Of a stretch of 14,843 nucleotides of DNA, positions 13,831 to 14,843 are shown in pieces. The position numbers were made by a program, and so were the translations under genes. A model generated the notes under the pieces. That model made no database searches. It saw nothing but the letters and a program-made list of their open reading frames with translations, and had not been told where the DNA came from. The DNA is from JABEVB01 sp049965775 (lineage in GTDB: Bacteria > Planctomycetota > Phycisphaerae > WQYP01): NCBI GenBank assembly GCA_049965775.1, contig JBMFVX010000072.1, forward strand, positions 1 to 14,843. The letters run 5' to 3'. The first letter of the stretch is position 1, and each line of letters starts with the position of its first letter.

Positions 13831-14712
13831 TCATGTCTGCTCAAGAAATCGCCGCGATAAAAGCAGCCCTTCCTGTTCGCCTTCAGCCGTACCGCAGAAC
13901 TCTTCATCCTCCAGTTCGATGCTCACCTTGCCGCCAAAGCGATTTTCGGCAAGCACCGCCAACAGATCTCTCCATGGGGCCTGGCCGCAGCCCGGAATTG
14001 CATACCGCCAATGGTGGCCGCCAAACTCATGGGGTTTTTCAAACGTCGCCGGTTGCAGATTGCCGTGTTCGTACAGGCCTTCCGGAAGCAACACCGTATC
14101 TTTGGCATGAACATGCCATATCCGCGGCGCAAATTCCTTGACAAAGCGCAGCGGGTCGCAGCCCATGCGAATAAGATGCGATGGATCAAAATTAATGCCG
14201 ACATTTGACGGCATCTGCCGCAGAAAGGCCCGGTAATCGGCCGGCGTGCAGGCCAGCGATGCGTAATGGGGTGATCGGCCCGGCCAACCTTCAATAACAA
14301 TTTTAGCCCCCAGTTCTGCGACAGCCGAAGCCAGACGGCCCCAGCCGGCAACCGCCAACGTGAAGTTTGTGCTACGCGCCTCTGCGGGATTTTCGGGCAT
14401 AATGACCACAAAAAATATCTGCACCCCACATGAAACCGCCGCGCGAATGGCCACCTCGTTTTTATCTATTGCCGCTTGCTGCTTGGCCGCATCGGCACAC
14501 GCCATGGCCGGCCAGTCGTACAAATCCATCGAGCCAATACCAACCCCCGCCTGTGCTATCTGCGTTAATTGAGCCGCGGGCATCGGGCCAACATCTAAAA
14601 AAGAAAAATCGTTATCTCTGGCGAAGCGCAGCAACCCCGCAAGGTCTCGCTGCCAGGCAGACCAGCCTCTGCGAAAGCCAATATGAAATTGCCCGGTCAA
14701 ACTTTTGCTCAT
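13831..14712 (-). CDS. Sugar phosphate isomerase/epimerase (xylose-isomerase-like TIM barrel)
   Basis: The 293-residue product belongs to the AP-endonuclease-2 / xylose isomerase-like TIM-barrel superfamily, whose members isomerise or epimerise sugars at a divalent metal. Metal-ligand motifs are visible: 'IVIEGWPG' (Glu141), 'INFDPSHL' (Asp176, His179), 'WHVHAKD' (His200, His202) and 'VSIELEDEE' (Glu266/268). The conserved 'HVHAKD' and the closing 'PGCGQAPWRDLLAVL' are typical of planctomycete and Bacteroidetes members. Neither possible start has a good ribosome binding site. ATG 14712 is chosen because the barrel begins just after it; ATG 14751 would add 13 residues. The gene is convergent with gpsA, with 47 bp between stops. 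Members of this family are often in sugar-degradation loci, so a link to the GH28 enzyme is possible, but the substrate is unknown. Confidence 0.85.
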   Translation of the reverse strand: MSKSLTGQFHIGFRRGWSAWQRDLAGLLRFARDNDFSFLDVGPMPAAQLTQIAQAGVGIGSMDLYDWPAMACADAAKQQAAIDKNEVAIRAAVSCGVQIFFVVIMPENPAEARSTNFTLAVAGWGRLASAVAELGAKIVIEGWPGRSPHYASLACTPADYRAFLRQMPSNVGINFDPSHLIRMGCDPLRFVKEFAPRIWHVHAKDTVLLPEGLYEHGNLQPATFEKPHEFGGHHWRYAIPGCGQAPWRDLLAVLAENRFGGKVSIELEDEEFCGTAEGEQEGLLLSRRFLEQT

Positions 14713-14798
14713 AATGTTGCGCCATACCTCGCAGTAAGCCCGCAGCATCATCTGCTGCCGCGGTGGTTAACCCGACTTTCGCACTTTGCGCCTGATTT

Positions 14799-14819
14799 CG
14801 GGAATTTTCCCGATTTTTT
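14799..14819 (+). terminator. Terminator-like hairpin, plus strand
   Basis: CGGGA and TCCCG arms around ATTT (14799-14812) are followed by ATTTTTT (14813-14819), the layout of a short intrinsic terminator reading rightward. The stem is only 5-6 bp. The nearest plus-strand gene is gpsA, a kilobase away, so it may block read-through across the minus-strand gene, or it may be chance in the leader of that gene. Confidence 0.3.
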
Positions 14820-14843
14820 CGGCCCTGGTTGCAAACCAATGCG

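Overview
The window looks like chromosomal DNA from a member of the Planctomycetota, most likely the class Phycisphaerae. This is inferred from gene style: secreted proteins with secretin N-terminal-like (STN-like) domains ending in a 'TI.P..W...GG' block, a CvpA-like membrane protein with a very long C-terminal part, a GspE-like protein with added membrane segments, and moderately GC-rich coding DNA. No rRNA or other marker is present, so the assignment is tentative.

Left part (about 500-7250), all on the minus strand. Read in the direction of transcription, it holds a canonical PilT retraction ATPase, a membrane-anchored GspE/PilB-like protein whose nucleotide-binding motifs are degenerate, a CvpA-like multi-pass membrane protein with a ~430-residue C-terminal part, and two tandem exported STN-like paralogues. 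A probable intrinsic terminator follows pilT and a strong extended -10 promoter precedes the STN pair, so this is a neighbourhood of several transcription units, not one operon. The theme is type IV pilus / type II secretion, but no secretin barrel, pilin, inner-membrane platform gene or functional assembly ATPase is visible. Between the CvpA-like gene and the STN pair lies a 197-bp gene-free element with perfect 22-bp terminal inverted repeats and a perfect 8-bp flanking direct repeat, which looks like a MITE. The first 495 bases carry no convincing gene but contain two copies of a 45-bp repeat.

Middle part (7448-10985). Citrate synthase (minus strand) is divergent from a plus-strand pair in which miaA (tRNA dimethylallyltransferase) overlaps an FGGY-family carbohydrate kinase by four bases.

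Right part (11263-14712). A membrane-anchored glycoside hydrolase family 28 (pectin-type) enzyme and gpsA (glycerol-3-phosphate dehydrogenase) lie on the plus strand. Convergent to them is a xylose-isomerase-like TIM-barrel sugar phosphate isomerase/epimerase. The kinase, the GH28 enzyme and the TIM-barrel protein would fit plant-polysaccharide sugar use, but they are not one operon.

The best candidate for something undescribed is the left block: an apparently catalytically dead, membrane-embedded GspE homologue next to an intact PilT, with CvpA-like and secretin-less STN proteins nearby.
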